A DNA stretch of 54,888 nt, from positions 663,096-717,983 of the forward strand of contig VXNJ01000001.1 of the NCBI GenBank assembly GCA_009840625.1. The letters are read 5' to 3'. Position 1 is the first letter of the stretch. The number at the start of each line of letters is the position of its first letter. Below, in pieces: positions 8,081-16,889 of this stretch. The stretch comes from Chloroflexota bacterium. GTDB taxonomy: Bacteria > Chloroflexota > UBA11872 > VXNJ01. Position numbers and translations under genes: made by a program. The notes beneath the pieces were generated by a model. The model made no database searches. It was given only the letters and a program-made list of their open reading frames with translations, and had not been told where the DNA came from.

Positions 8081-9232
8081 GTGCCCGAACTAGGCGAGTT
8101 CCTCAACCAGTACCTGCTTGGCCACACTTTCCGAACCGTGGCCGCCGGCGCGGCGGCAATGGGCCTGATCAGCGGGGTGATCGGATCGTTCGCCGTCGCC
8201 CGGGGGCAGAGTCTGATGGGCGATGCGGTTTCGCACGCCACCCTTCCCGGGGTGGTTGTGGCAGCGATGCTGGTGGGAGTCCGCGAACCCTGGGCCCTTA
8301 TTGCCGGGGCCAGTGTCACCGGAGTTGCGGCGGCGGCCGCAATCTCACTTACGGCACGCTCGACCCCGGTCAAGTTCGATTCGGCCCTCGCCCTGGTCCT
8401 GACCGCCGCGTTCGGACTCGGCATGGTCCTGCTGGTCGCCCAGTCGCGCGGCGACAGCGCCCAGGCTGGGCTGAACAACTTCCTCTTCGGCCAGGCCGCG
8501 GCGATCGTAGCCGCGGACCTGCTCACCATCGCCGCCACCGCTTTGCTGGTGCTGGCGGCAGTTGCTTGGCGATGGAACGAATTCCGGGCGATTTGCTTCG
8601 ATTACGAATTCGCCCAGGTGGCCGGAGTCGCGGTGCGTCGCCTCGACCTGTTGCTTGTTCTGCTACTGGTGGTGACGATCGCGGCCGGGCTCAAAGTCGT
8701 GGGCGTGGTGTTGATGAGCGCGATGCTGGTGGCGCCGGCCGTGGCAGCCCGCCAGTGGTCCGACCGCTTCGCGGTGGTGACCACCCTGAGCGCTGCCTTT
8801 GGCGTGACCGGGGGCGTGGCCGGCGCCTTCGTCTCGATCCTCGGCCCGTCGCTGGCGACCGGCCCGCTGGTGGTCCTGAGCCTGGGCGCAATCGCCCTCG
8901 TGTCGATCGTCGCGGCACCGCGGCACGGGGTCATTGCCGAGTACGTGCGCACCCAGCGTCGCCGCAGCCGCTTCCGGCTTGAGAAGACCCTGGCGGCGAT
9001 GCTCGCCCTGGAAGGGCAGCATTTAAGCGGTCAGCACTTGCACTCGGCGGCGGCAATCCAAGCCAGCATCCCCGACCTCGACGGCGTCGACGAGATGGTT
9101 CGGGAGCTAGCCGCGGCCGGCCTGGCGACCGGCTCCCCGGGACAGGGCTGGAGGTTGACCGCCCAGGGAATCGCGCGGGCCCGCGGGATCCTGGATGAAC
9201 GCAACATCGCGTTGCCGGGGACTTCCCCTTGA
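8081..9232 (+). CDS. Metal ABC transporter permease with C-terminal winged-helix-like domain
   Basis: A 383-residue ABC-3 family permease starting at a GTG. Residues 1-290 hold about eight hydrophobic helices, including GDAVSHATLPGVV and the helix pair around GVVLMSAMLVAPAVAARQWSDRF, characteristic of ZnuB/MntB/SitC proteins. After the last helix comes a basic linker (RTQRRRSRFRLE) and a soluble tail of about 75 residues that ends in GWRLTAQGIARARGILDE, resembling the winged-helix domains of DtxR/MarR-like regulators. Such tails occur on some Mn/Zn permeases, and their role is not known to me. It sits between the ATPase and a second permease (TTGA overlap), so the transmembrane part is probably a heterodimer. 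Confidence 0.87.
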   Translation: MPELGEFLNQYLLGHTFRTVAAGAAAMGLISGVIGSFAVARGQSLMGDAVSHATLPGVVVAAMLVGVREPWALIAGASVTGVAAAAAISLTARSTPVKFDSALALVLTAAFGLGMVLLVAQSRGDSAQAGLNNFLFGQAAAIVAADLLTIAATALLVLAAVAWRWNEFRAICFDYEFAQVAGVAVRRLDLLLVLLLVVTIAAGLKVVGVVLMSAMLVAPAVAARQWSDRFAVVTTLSAAFGVTGGVAGAFVSILGPSLATGPLVVLSLGAIALVSIVAAPRHGVIAEYVRTQRRRSRFRLEKTLAAMLALEGQHLSGQHLHSAAAIQASIPDLDGVDEMVRELAAAGLATGSPGQGWRLTAQGIARARGILDERNIALPGTSP

Positions 9233-10326
9233 CCCCCGGCCAGCTCGAAGTCCTGACCGTGGCCCTGTTGGCCGGATGGTCGTGCTGCTTGCCCGGAACC
9301 TGGCTGGTGCTGCGCGGATCGGCGATGCTGGTCGACGCGATCTCGCATACGGTGCTGCTGGGGATCGTGTTGGCGTTCCTGCTCAGCGGGGACCTGGGTT
9401 CGCCGCTGCTGCGGGCCGGCGCGGCGCTGATCGGAATCCTCACCGTAGTCATGGTGAACCTCCTTGCGCGGCGACCGCTGGTCCGCACCGACGCCGCAAT
9501 CGGGCTCGTATTCCCGGTGCTGTTCGCCCTGGCGGTACTGCTGATCACCCTGCTGGCCGAAAACGTGCACCTGGACACCGACGTAGTCCTGACCGGGGAG
9601 ATTGGACTAGCCCCCTTCGACCGGGTAGAAATCGGCCGGCTCTCGGTCCCACGATCGTTCCTGTATCTCGGCGCCGTCCTGCTGCTCAACGCCTCACTGA
9701 CGGCCGCCTTCTGGAAAGAACTCAAGGTGTCCAGCTTCGATCCGGGCCTGGCCGCCGCAATGGGCATGTCGCCGGGGGCGATCGGACTCGGTCTGGTTGC
9801 GGCCACCTCGCTGACCGCAGTGACCGCGTTCGATTCGGTCGGTTCCATCCTGGTGGTGGCGCTGGTGGTGGGACCGCCGGCGAGCGCTTTGCTGCTCACC
9901 CGACGCCTGCCACGTATGGTCGTCTGGTCGCTTGGCCTGAGCGCCAGCGCCGCGATTCTTGGGTACGGCGGCGCCTGGTATTTCGACACGACCATCGCCG
10001 GATCCGTCGCCTGCGTCATCGGGATCCAATTCGCCGGCGCGGTGCTGGCGTCCCCGCGCCGCGGCTTGATAGCGCGGCTGCGGATCCGGCGGCGGCGGCA
10101 GCTTGAATTCGCCCAGACGCTGCTGGTCAAACACCTGCTAAACCACTACGGCACCCCGCAGGAACGCCGCGAAAGCGAACTCGAGCACCTGCACGCCGGA
10201 CTCGGCTGGGAACCCGAATTTGCCCGGCGCGTGGCGGGGACCGCCGTCGGTGCCGGACTGGTTCAAATCGACGGCGACCGACTGCGCTTGCTGGGTCCGG
10301 GCCGGATCCGGGCCGAAGCCGGGTAA
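9229..10326 (+). CDS. Second metal ABC transporter permease, also with a soluble C-terminal domain
   Basis: A 365-residue ABC-3 family permease, paralogous to the preceding gene. Features include GSAMLVDAISHTVLLGIVL near the N-terminus, a series of hydrophobic helices, and DSVGSILVVALVVGPPASA, the family's conserved late helix. From about residue 285 a basic stretch (RIRRRRQLEF) leads into a soluble tail ending in DGDRLRLLGPGRIRAE, similar in position and style to the tail of the first permease. The start is a TTG whose last bases form the upstream stop (TTGA), indicating coupled translation. Two different permeases in one operon is the arrangement of MntABCD-type manganese importers. It is the last gene of the transport operon; pdxA follows after about 100 bp. 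Confidence 0.87.
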   Translation: MTPGQLEVLTVALLAGWSCCLPGTWLVLRGSAMLVDAISHTVLLGIVLAFLLSGDLGSPLLRAGAALIGILTVVMVNLLARRPLVRTDAAIGLVFPVLFALAVLLITLLAENVHLDTDVVLTGEIGLAPFDRVEIGRLSVPRSFLYLGAVLLLNASLTAAFWKELKVSSFDPGLAAAMGMSPGAIGLGLVAATSLTAVTAFDSVGSILVVALVVGPPASALLLTRRLPRMVVWSLGLSASAAILGYGGAWYFDTTIAGSVACVIGIQFAGAVLASPRRGLIARLRIRRRRQLEFAQTLLVKHLLNHYGTPQERRESELEHLHAGLGWEPEFARRVAGTAVGAGLVQIDGDRLRLLGPGRIRAEAG

Positions 10327-10427
10327 CCCGGCTGCCGCCGATACCGCCGGCGAAGGACCCGATCGGGACTTGCGTTTAGGTTGAAATTGCCCCGGCCCTC
10401 TGGCGCCCAAGATTGGACGACTGTTTG

Positions 10428-11450
10428 ATGTCGAAACGCCCGCCGCTCATCGGGTTGATGCTGGGCGACGCGGCCGGAATCGGTCCGGAGATTACGGTCA
10501 AGGCTCTGGCGTCGGGGGCACTGGAGGGCGTGGCCCGGCCGGTGCTGTTCGGCGACCGCCGGGTGCTTGAGCTGGGAATCCGGGAAGCCGGGGTCGACAT
10601 CCGGTACAAGACCCATGCATCGCTAGCCGGGGCGGAATGCGAAACGGGCGTGCCCCTGGTGGATTTGAACAACGCCGACCCGGGAGTGGTTGCCAAGGGC
10701 CGCGCTTCGGCGGCCGCGGGCAGGGCCTGCATACAAACGCTGCAGATCGTAATCGACCACGCCCTGGCTGGTGAATTGGACGCGATCTGCTTCGCCCCGC
10801 TCAACAAGGCGGCCCTGCACCTGGGCGGATCGCCATTTAACGACGGAGCCGGCCTGATCGCCAGCATGACCGGATTCGAAGGCGATTTTGGCGAAATGAA
10901 CGTCATTCCGCAGTTCAGCACCTTCCGCGTCACCTCGCACGTGTCGCTGCGCGAGGCCCTGGACCTGATTACTCCGGAGAGAATCGCCAAAGTCGTGCGG
11001 CTGGCCGACCGCACCCTGGCCGGCATGGGCAAGGCCCGACCGCGCCTGGGCGTTGCGGCATTGAATCCGCACGGCGGCGACGAGGGCTTGTTCGGCGACG
11101 AGGAAATCCGCATCATCGCCCCGGCGGTGCGCCGGCTGCAGGCGGAAGGCCTGCGCGTGACCGGTCCGATTCCCGCCGATACGATTTTTCTGCGCGCCCG
11201 CGACGGGGAGTTCGACGCGGTCGTGATGATGTACCACGACCAGGGCCAGATCGCCACCAAACTGCTCGGGTTCGACAAAGGGGTAACGGTCCAAGCCGGG
11301 CAGCCGCTGGTGATCACGACCCCGGCGCACGGCACAGCGTTCGACATCGCCGGCCAGGGCCAGGCCGATGCGCAAAGCATGGAGTACGCGCTCCGGCTCG
11401 CCGCCCGGCTGGCAGCTGAGCGATCCGGGCAAGTCGCCGCCCGGGCATGA
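10428..11450 (+). CDS. pdxA: 4-Hydroxythreonine-4-phosphate dehydrogenase PdxA family
   Basis: A 340-residue metal-dependent dehydrogenase. PdxA motifs visible: MLGDAAGIGPE near the N-terminus, the three metal-binding His at H171 (VTSHVSLREA), H215 (ALNPHGGD) and H270 (MYHDQGQ), and TTPAHGTAFDIAG near 297-309. Biosynthetic PdxA oxidises 4-phosphohydroxy-L-threonine in pyridoxal phosphate synthesis. PdxA2 paralogues instead act on four-carbon acid sugar phosphates. The segment KLLGFDKGVTV looks PdxA2-like to me, and no pdxJ or DUF1537 kinase gene is nearby to decide. I prefer the ATG at 10428 over a TTG fifteen bases upstream because the family begins close to the PPLIGLMLGD strand. Confidence 0.85.
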   Translation: MSKRPPLIGLMLGDAAGIGPEITVKALASGALEGVARPVLFGDRRVLELGIREAGVDIRYKTHASLAGAECETGVPLVDLNNADPGVVAKGRASAAAGRACIQTLQIVIDHALAGELDAICFAPLNKAALHLGGSPFNDGAGLIASMTGFEGDFGEMNVIPQFSTFRVTSHVSLREALDLITPERIAKVVRLADRTLAGMGKARPRLGVAALNPHGGDEGLFGDEEIRIIAPAVRRLQAEGLRVTGPIPADTIFLRARDGEFDAVVMMYHDQGQIATKLLGFDKGVTVQAGQPLVITTPAHGTAFDIAGQGQADAQSMEYALRLAARLAAERSGQVAARA

Positions 11451-11517
11451 CGGCCCCTTCGAACTTCCGGCAACTGCGGCCGTTGCCGCCGGCGCGTCAG
11501 AGGCGGTGATCTGACCG

Positions 11518-12213
11518 ATGGCGTCTGTGATCGCGATCCGCCACGTCCATTTCGAAGATCTGGGAGTGTTGGACCCGTTGCTCCGTCGGCGCGGGCACCA
11601 GGTCGGATACGTTGACGCCTGGCGCGAAGACCTTGCACCGGCCCGGGAGGCCGATTTGTTGGTGGTTCTGGGCGGACCGATAGGCGCCTACGAACTGGAG
11701 AGCTATCCGTTCCTGACCACCGAACTTGCCCTGGTGGCCGAGCGCCTGCAGACCGGGCGGCCGGTCCTGGGAATATGCCTGGGTCACCAGATCATGGCCC
11801 AGGCTTTGGGCGCCGAGGTCGCTCCCGGACCGCGCCGCGAGCTCGGATATTTCCCGGTCGAGCTAACCGACCGCGGCCGGCGTTCGCCGCTCGCTCCGCT
11901 GGCGGGGCTGGCGGTCCTGCACTGGCACGGCGACTGCGCCGAACTGCCCGAGGGCGCCGACCTGCTGGCGCTCACGCCGGCCTGCGGGGTGCAGGCGTTC
12001 GCGCTGGAAGCCCACGGCCTGGCCCTGCAGTTTCACGTGGAGGTTGAAGCCGCGGGGTTGGAGGCGTGGCTCATCGGGCACGCATTGGAAATCGCGCAAA
12101 CCGATGGTGTCGACCCAGCGCGCCTGCGCGCCGACGCGGCACGCTGTTCATCCTCGCTGAACCGCGCCGCCGAGAAGCTGATCGGCCAATGGCTGGAGCC
12201 GCTCGGCCTGTAG
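11518..12213 (+). CDS. Class-I glutamine amidotransferase-like protein
   Basis: A 231-residue stand-alone GATase1 domain similar to the amidotransferase half of GMP synthase. The nucleophile is C87 in GICLGHQ, and the other triad members are H173 and E175 in QFHVE. The oxyanion-side strand VVLGGPIGAYE (49-59) is also present. There is no synthetase domain and none is encoded next door, so the ammonia acceptor is unknown. Stand-alone proteins of this type include gamma-glutamyl hydrolases and peptidase-like enzymes. ATG start at 11518. It follows pdxA after 67 bp on the same strand and is convergent with the arylsulfotransferase-like gene. Confidence 0.82.
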   Translation: MASVIAIRHVHFEDLGVLDPLLRRRGHQVGYVDAWREDLAPAREADLLVVLGGPIGAYELESYPFLTTELALVAERLQTGRPVLGICLGHQIMAQALGAEVAPGPRRELGYFPVELTDRGRRSPLAPLAGLAVLHWHGDCAELPEGADLLALTPACGVQAFALEAHGLALQFHVEVEAAGLEAWLIGHALEIAQTDGVDPARLRADAARCSSSLNRAAEKLIGQWLEPLGL

Positions 12214-12224
12214 GGATCCAGTGA

Positions 12225-13412
12225 TCAGCGCCAGCGGGCGCCGCGGATCCCCAGCCCGTAGGCGCGGTTTAGCGCGGCAAACCGGCGCGGATCGAGGTCC
12301 TTGCCGACGAAAGCCGGGTAGTCGAGCCCGTACCGATAGGCCCGGAACAACCAGCTCATGGACACCCCGTCCGGCCGCTGGTTGATGAACGGATTGATCC
12401 ACTCCCAGACTTCCTGCCCAGTGCGCATTACCTCGAAGACGCGACCCGAGGTGCCTTCGCAGATGAGCACCGAGCGGTTGGGCAGCCGCTGCGCCCCGGA
12501 GATGTGGCCCGAATAGAACTGTTCGCGTGGATTTGCTTGGTAGCGCCAGGTCTCCTCATCGGTTGCCGGGTCGACCTCGAGGATTGATGAAACCTGGGAA
12601 CGGGGCGCGTGCGTGCCGTTGTCGAAGATCTGGACCTTGCCGCCGTCGACGAAGGTCGCATTGTGCTGGTGGGCGATCTTGGGCCAGCCATAGCGCCAGG
12701 TGATCGCGTCCTTTACGCGGTCGAGGATGAGAACGGTGTGGGTGTTGCGCAGCGACAGCAGCAGGCGATCGCCGTCGACATCGATGCCGTTGGCGTGGCT
12801 CCACTCGTGGCGCATATCCAGCGGGCAGAGTATGTCAACTTCGGGGTCCAGGTACTCGTGCAGCGCCCAGCGGCCGATTTCTTCGCCGTCCGCGTCGAGT
12901 TCGACCAAGTCGTCGCCGATGAGTTGCTCGGGCGCCACATCGCCTGCCGGGACAAAACCGCCCTGTACCCGGTCGGTGAGCTCTTTCGACATCTGCGCAA
13001 ATTCGAGCACGAACGTGCGTCCGTCCGCGGTCCGATGGAAATCATGGTGCAGGTACCAGTTGCGGTGGCTCCAAACCGTCTGGCCTTGCCAGTCGATTTC
13101 GCGCAATTCGGTCGCGTTGGCGCCGAGCCGCCGGACGTCCTCGTCGAACGGCAACTGGGGGTCGCCGGGCATCGGCGGATCCGGCCGGCCGATCGAGCTG
13201 TCCCGGCCGAGGGCAAGCAGGTTGCCGTTGGGGAGAAGCTTGCAATGATTGCAGCGGAAAAAACTGGGTTCCCACGTGTGAACAATCCGGCCTTGCATGT
13301 CGATCAGGTAAACCGATGCGGACCCGCTCGGGCAGATCAGCGTATATCCCTTGTACGTCTGGGTGCTGCGGTTGTAAGTGAGGCCCGTAGGCTGCGCAAT
13401 CGACCAACCCAA
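12225..13412 (-). CDS. Arylsulfotransferase (ASST)-like beta-propeller protein
   Basis: A 395-residue protein with repeated beta-blade-like segments ending in W/Y-rich strands (VWSHRNWYLHHDFH, ITWRYGWPKIAHQHNATF, EETWRYQANPREQFYSGHISGAQ), which match the arylsulfotransferase/ASST-like propeller family. Clustered histidines in HHDFH, EWSHANG and HQHNATF are candidates for the catalytic His that carries the sulfuryl group in true ASSTs. No signal peptide is visible, whereas classical ASSTs are periplasmic, so it may be cytoplasmic and its real reaction may differ. The start is a TTG (13412) preceded by AGAAGAG; an in-frame TGA lies upstream. No sulfatase or sulfate gene is nearby. Confidence 0.72.
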   Translation of the reverse strand: MGWSIAQPTGLTYNRSTQTYKGYTLICPSGSASVYLIDMQGRIVHTWEPSFFRCNHCKLLPNGNLLALGRDSSIGRPDPPMPGDPQLPFDEDVRRLGANATELREIDWQGQTVWSHRNWYLHHDFHRTADGRTFVLEFAQMSKELTDRVQGGFVPAGDVAPEQLIGDDLVELDADGEEIGRWALHEYLDPEVDILCPLDMRHEWSHANGIDVDGDRLLLSLRNTHTVLILDRVKDAITWRYGWPKIAHQHNATFVDGGKVQIFDNGTHAPRSQVSSILEVDPATDEETWRYQANPREQFYSGHISGAQRLPNRSVLICEGTSGRVFEVMRTGQEVWEWINPFINQRPDGVSMSWLFRAYRYGLDYPAFVGKDLDPRRFAALNRAYGLGIRGARWR

Positions 13413-13716
13413 AACTCTTCTCCCCAGATGTCACCTCCCGATCAGCTAGCGGAGGCGTTCAACTTGTCACTCCCAGTCGCCGCCGGCTTCGCCGCGCGGC
13501 GGTCCAGGGCGGTTGGGAATCGCCATTATTGCCCGCTATGGGGCAGTCGCCGCCGGATCGGTTCCGCCCTCCGGGGCTGCGGCGCCGGTCCGGATCGCGG
13601 AGCGGCAGCCGCGCAGAGTTGCCGCGCTTGGGTGGTGCCCGGTCAGCTTGAGCGGGCCGCGCAGTATGGTCCGGACGGCCCCGCCGCTGGTCCAGGCCGC
13701 CGTGCGCCGAACGGGT
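13413..13716. other. Non-coding gap of about 300 bp between two minus-strand genes
   Basis: GC-rich spacer between the ASST-like gene and the hydrolase upstream of it. I see no convincing protein, tRNA or terminator. A 13-base direct repeat CAGTCGCCGCCGG occurs at 13474-13486 and 13544-13556, and several short GC-rich inverted repeats could form hairpins. The end near 13413 carries the Shine-Dalgarno-like sequence for the TTG start at 13412. Confidence 0.4.
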
Positions 13717-14475
13717 TCAGGGTGCGGCAGCCGCAGGCTGATGCGATCGCAGGAAGTCGCGAACCTGATCGATTGTTCGAGCTTTAATGTCAGCCGACTC
13801 CTTCCAGGGGTAGGCGGTGACCTGCGCGTTTGGCGCCAGCGCCACCAGATCCATGGCGGCCTCGTACGAGTGGGCCGGCGTGTCGTCGGGCATCACCAGC
13901 ATCGGGGTCCGGCAGGAGCGCGCAAAATCCCGCGAAACGCTGTATGCAAAGTCGGGTCGGACGCGGTACAGATTGTGCAGGTATCGATCGACCATTTCCA
14001 TCGTCACGTCAGCGCGTTCGGCACACAGCTCCTTACCCCAACCGTCGCGCCCGTGGTCGACCATCGCGTCTGGTTCGGAGCGGTTGTAGCCGACCGGTTG
14101 GCAGAAAACGGCCGCCAGGACGCGCTCGGGCGCCCGTTCCATCAGCTTGAGCGCGAATGGGCCACCTATGCAGTAGCCCATGAACAAAAACTCTGATATT
14201 CCAAGATGGTCCATCAACCCCAACTGGTCGTCGGCGAACGCATCCCAGGGATCGTCAAACTGAATTGGCCCGCTCGAGCCGCCGCCGACCGCGTTGCGCT
14301 GGTCCATGGTGATACAGCGGAAATCATTCTTGAATTCCTCCATGGCGTTGAACACCTGCGCGGGCCAAAGGCTTAACTGGGAGTTGAGACCGCCGCCCGG
14401 GGTGACCAGCAACGGGAAGCCGGTTCCAACCTCCTCATAGCGGATTCGGACATCACCATTGACGAAAAAGGCCAT
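13717..14475 (-). CDS. Alpha/beta hydrolase with cysteine nucleophile
   Basis: A 252-residue alpha/beta-hydrolase fold protein, read from the ATG at 14475; an upstream in-frame start at 14544 would add 23 unrelated residues. The early strand and oxyanion region are FPLLVTPGGGLNS. The nucleophile elbow, normally GxSxG, is GYCIGG (100-105), placing Cys102 in the nucleophile position as in dienelactone hydrolases. Candidate acid and base are in MPDDTPAHSYEAA (D197/D198, H202), not near the C-terminus where the usual His lies. The substrate is unknown. It is probably cytoplasmic, as no signal peptide is seen. It stands between the ASST-like gene and the M23-like lipoprotein on the same strand, but gaps on both sides argue against one operon. 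Confidence 0.82.
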   Translation of the reverse strand: MAFFVNGDVRIRYEEVGTGFPLLVTPGGGLNSQLSLWPAQVFNAMEEFKNDFRCITMDQRNAVGGGSSGPIQFDDPWDAFADDQLGLMDHLGISEFLFMGYCIGGPFALKLMERAPERVLAAVFCQPVGYNRSEPDAMVDHGRDGWGKELCAERADVTMEMVDRYLHNLYRVRPDFAYSVSRDFARSCRTPMLVMPDDTPAHSYEAAMDLVALAPNAQVTAYPWKESADIKARTIDQVRDFLRSHQPAAAAP

Positions 14476-14640
14476 CGCGTTAACTCGCTCCTCGAATAAG
14501 CCCCGAATGCTGCCGACTGACCGGCCAAAAACCGGACTCTGCAAAATCGTCGGCTGACCCCATCGTATGGCCAGGAATAAAACTTATGGCCGGTGCATCC
14601 CCGAATACCGGTGGGGCGCCGGGGCCTCCGGCGCGGAAGC

Positions 14641-16398
14641 CTAGCGGTTGCCTACCGTCTGTCCAGAAGTCGGTTCGCCGATCGCCACCGGGCCGAATCC
14701 GGCGACCGCGTAATTGCTAAAGCGGGCCGGGATGCCGAACGCGTAGAGCGGATCGGCCGCATCCTGCAGGTGGATGTGGATGTGCGGGATGGATGAGGCG
14801 CCGCTGTTGCCGCATTCGCCAACTTTCTCGCCCGCTTCAACCACCTGCCCTTGCACGACCGCGATCGAACCCTGGCGGAGGTTAGTCAAGAACGAAAACT
14901 CGCCAGCGCCGTGCGAGAGCACGACGAAATTGCCGTATTCGTTCTCGTGCGAGATCTGGCCCGGTTGGTTGTCGGCCTGCCCGTCCGAAATCACGAAGAT
15001 CGAACCGCCCGCTGGCGCCAGCACCGGTTTGCCGAAGCAGAAATAGTCCTCGTTGGCAAGACCGCTGCCGCGGTGCAGGGCACCGTTCTCTACCAGCACG
15101 AAATCGTAGCCGAACTGCTGGCGGGGATCTACCGCGTAGCGGTTCTGGGGCGGCAGCCGGCCACCCCACTGCACGAGGTACTGTCCCTCGAAGGGCAGAC
15201 TGAGGCGGGTTGAGGGAGTCAAATCTGAATTCGGGTTTTCGGCCGCCGCTTGCCCGCCGGAGGCGTAATCGATATCGAATCCGGCGATCCGGCCCTGCGT
15301 ATCGAAGGCAAAGCGCAGCGAAACCGGTCCGGCCGCGTTGGGCATCTTCACAATCCGCTCGTAAATCTCAAACTCGCCGACCTTGGTCACGTACTCCTCA
15401 AAGACCAGTTCTTCCTGACCGAAAGCCCCCAGCGTCGCCGCCCGCGCTTCGATCAGGTTTTCGAGCGAGCCGAAGGCTTCCTGGGCCTCTTCGTTCATCA
15501 GGCCCCAGACGGCGTCCACCTGTTCGGCGTAGAACTTTGCGATCAACCGCCGGCCCAGGTCGCGGTACTCGATTGACCCGGGCGAAATCTCAACCTCGGG
15601 CGGCTCCGGTGCCGTTTCCTGGTTGGTCTCGGTTACCGCCGAAAGCAGGGTCAGGAACACCGTCCCGAATTGGTCCGAATCGAGTTCGGTTCCGTCGTCG
15701 GCGGGCAACTGAATGTCGATGTCGGCCGCCAGTTCGACGTCGAACTGGAGCGTGTCTTCGCCGTCGGCGGACGTTTCCAGATAACTGACCAGCCGGTACG
15801 ACTGCTCGTCGACCAGCAATTCGATCCCCGGCTCCCCGTCGCTGGTGAGCGCGTAACAGCTCTTGCCAGGACCGCAGCTGACAGTCTCGTCGGCTTCTTC
15901 CCAGGCCTTAAGGAGACGCTCGGCGGTCAGCAGGGAGAGTCCCGGCGCGCCATCGAAGAACACGTCGCGTTCGTCCCCGCTGGTCGGCAGCGAGACCCAG
16001 TCCACATCTTCCTGAGCGTTCTGGCCGCGCAGGTATATCCGGCTGGGGGTTCCGGCGATTTCTACCTCGGCCGGCCGCGGTCCGGCAGCCGTGAAAACCA
16101 TGCGGACCAGGTCCGAAGCCGGGACCGACTCGATGACAATGGTCCAGGTAACGTCTTCGCTGACATCTTCCGTGGAGACAACCCGAAGGCCTTGATTCAG
16201 CAAGGCCGCGGTCTCGGCGTGGAAACGCGCCAGTTCGAAACCAGGATCCTCGGGCGCGGCCGTCGGCGACGGGGTGGTCGCCGTCACCGCGGTCTCGGTG
16301 GTCTGTTCGCAGGCCGCCAGCAGCGCCAGCGCCAGGACCAGGAACACCAATCGCAATCTGCTCAAATTGCGGTCGCCGAATCGTCGCCAAGCACCCAT
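14641..16398 (-). CDS. Lipoprotein with degenerate M23 (LytM-like) domain
   Basis: A 585-residue exported lipoprotein. The signal peptide ends in LLAAC with C30 as lipidation site, followed by a Thr/Pro/Ala-rich linker. Residues 50-250 resemble a lipoprotein-like beta-rich domain, residues 270-380 a second unassigned domain, and residues 395-545 an M23 peptidase fold with KPVLAPAGGSIFVISDG, VVLSHG (H496), GECGNSG and the terminal HxH in IPHIHIH (539-543). The first metal-binding motif HxxxD appears as Q428-F-G-Y-D432, so one canonical ligand is replaced. It may use a variant site, or only bind cell-wall or lipid ligands. ATG start at 16398. Confidence 0.75.
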   Translation of the reverse strand: MGAWRRFGDRNLSRLRLVFLVLALALLAACEQTTETAVTATTPSPTAAPEDPGFELARFHAETAALLNQGLRVVSTEDVSEDVTWTIVIESVPASDLVRMVFTAAGPRPAEVEIAGTPSRIYLRGQNAQEDVDWVSLPTSGDERDVFFDGAPGLSLLTAERLLKAWEEADETVSCGPGKSCYALTSDGEPGIELLVDEQSYRLVSYLETSADGEDTLQFDVELAADIDIQLPADDGTELDSDQFGTVFLTLLSAVTETNQETAPEPPEVEISPGSIEYRDLGRRLIAKFYAEQVDAVWGLMNEEAQEAFGSLENLIEARAATLGAFGQEELVFEEYVTKVGEFEIYERIVKMPNAAGPVSLRFAFDTQGRIAGFDIDYASGGQAAAENPNSDLTPSTRLSLPFEGQYLVQWGGRLPPQNRYAVDPRQQFGYDFVLVENGALHRGSGLANEDYFCFGKPVLAPAGGSIFVISDGQADNQPGQISHENEYGNFVVLSHGAGEFSFLTNLRQGSIAVVQGQVVEAGEKVGECGNSGASSIPHIHIHLQDAADPLYAFGIPARFSNYAVAGFGPVAIGEPTSGQTVGNR

Positions 16399-16889
16399 GC
16401 CTAAAGGTTAAGCCGTCCACGCGCGGGGCGCGCGGGAACCCCTGATCGCGCAGGCGGGCCGGGCGGACGCATGCGGGCCACGCGGCCGCCCGATTGCGCG
16501 CCGGTTGCCGAACAAATCCGACCGGAAACCGTTCCGGAAGGGTATCGAGCCCGGCCGTTCCGAATTCACCGCTTCCCGAAGATCGGTCCTTGGGCTGATC
16601 GGGGCTGGCCGCAAAGCCCCTTCGACGATCTGCCGACCGCGGCCAGGGTCATTCCGCGTGCGACCCGGCTGCAATCAACTTGCCCGGGATCCGGGTCGCG
16701 CTGACGGCCGAGCACTCGGATCCGTTCAATAACCGGCAAGAATATTGACGGTTCGGCGTAGCAATCGTCGTTGTTCAACCAGGACCAAGGCCTCGGCTTG
16801 CACTTGACCAGTTCCCGGCCGCTTCCGATCAGGTAACCGCCCTGCGCAGGATTGCAAGACCTATTCCGGCCGTCGGCGCGGGATATTGG
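16399..16889. other. Divergent intergenic region of about 490 bp
   Basis: Lies between the M23-like lipoprotein (minus) and the DUF1538 operon (plus), so it should contain both promoters. I could not place either with confidence. TTGACG and TTGACC hexamers occur near 16745 and 16805, without a good -10 box at the proper distance. A small inverted repeat CCGGAA-ACCG-TTCCGG lies near 16531. Short open frames here lack codon character and homology that I recognise. Confidence 0.4.

Noticed and set aside
13413-13716. Cobalamin-riboswitch-like GACTGCCCC stretch
   Set aside because: The conserved B12 box and the flanking helices are absent, and the downstream gene has no link to cobalamin.
12609-13787. 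Plus-strand open frame of almost 400 codons
   Set aside because: Mostly antisense to the ASST-like gene, with no family features.
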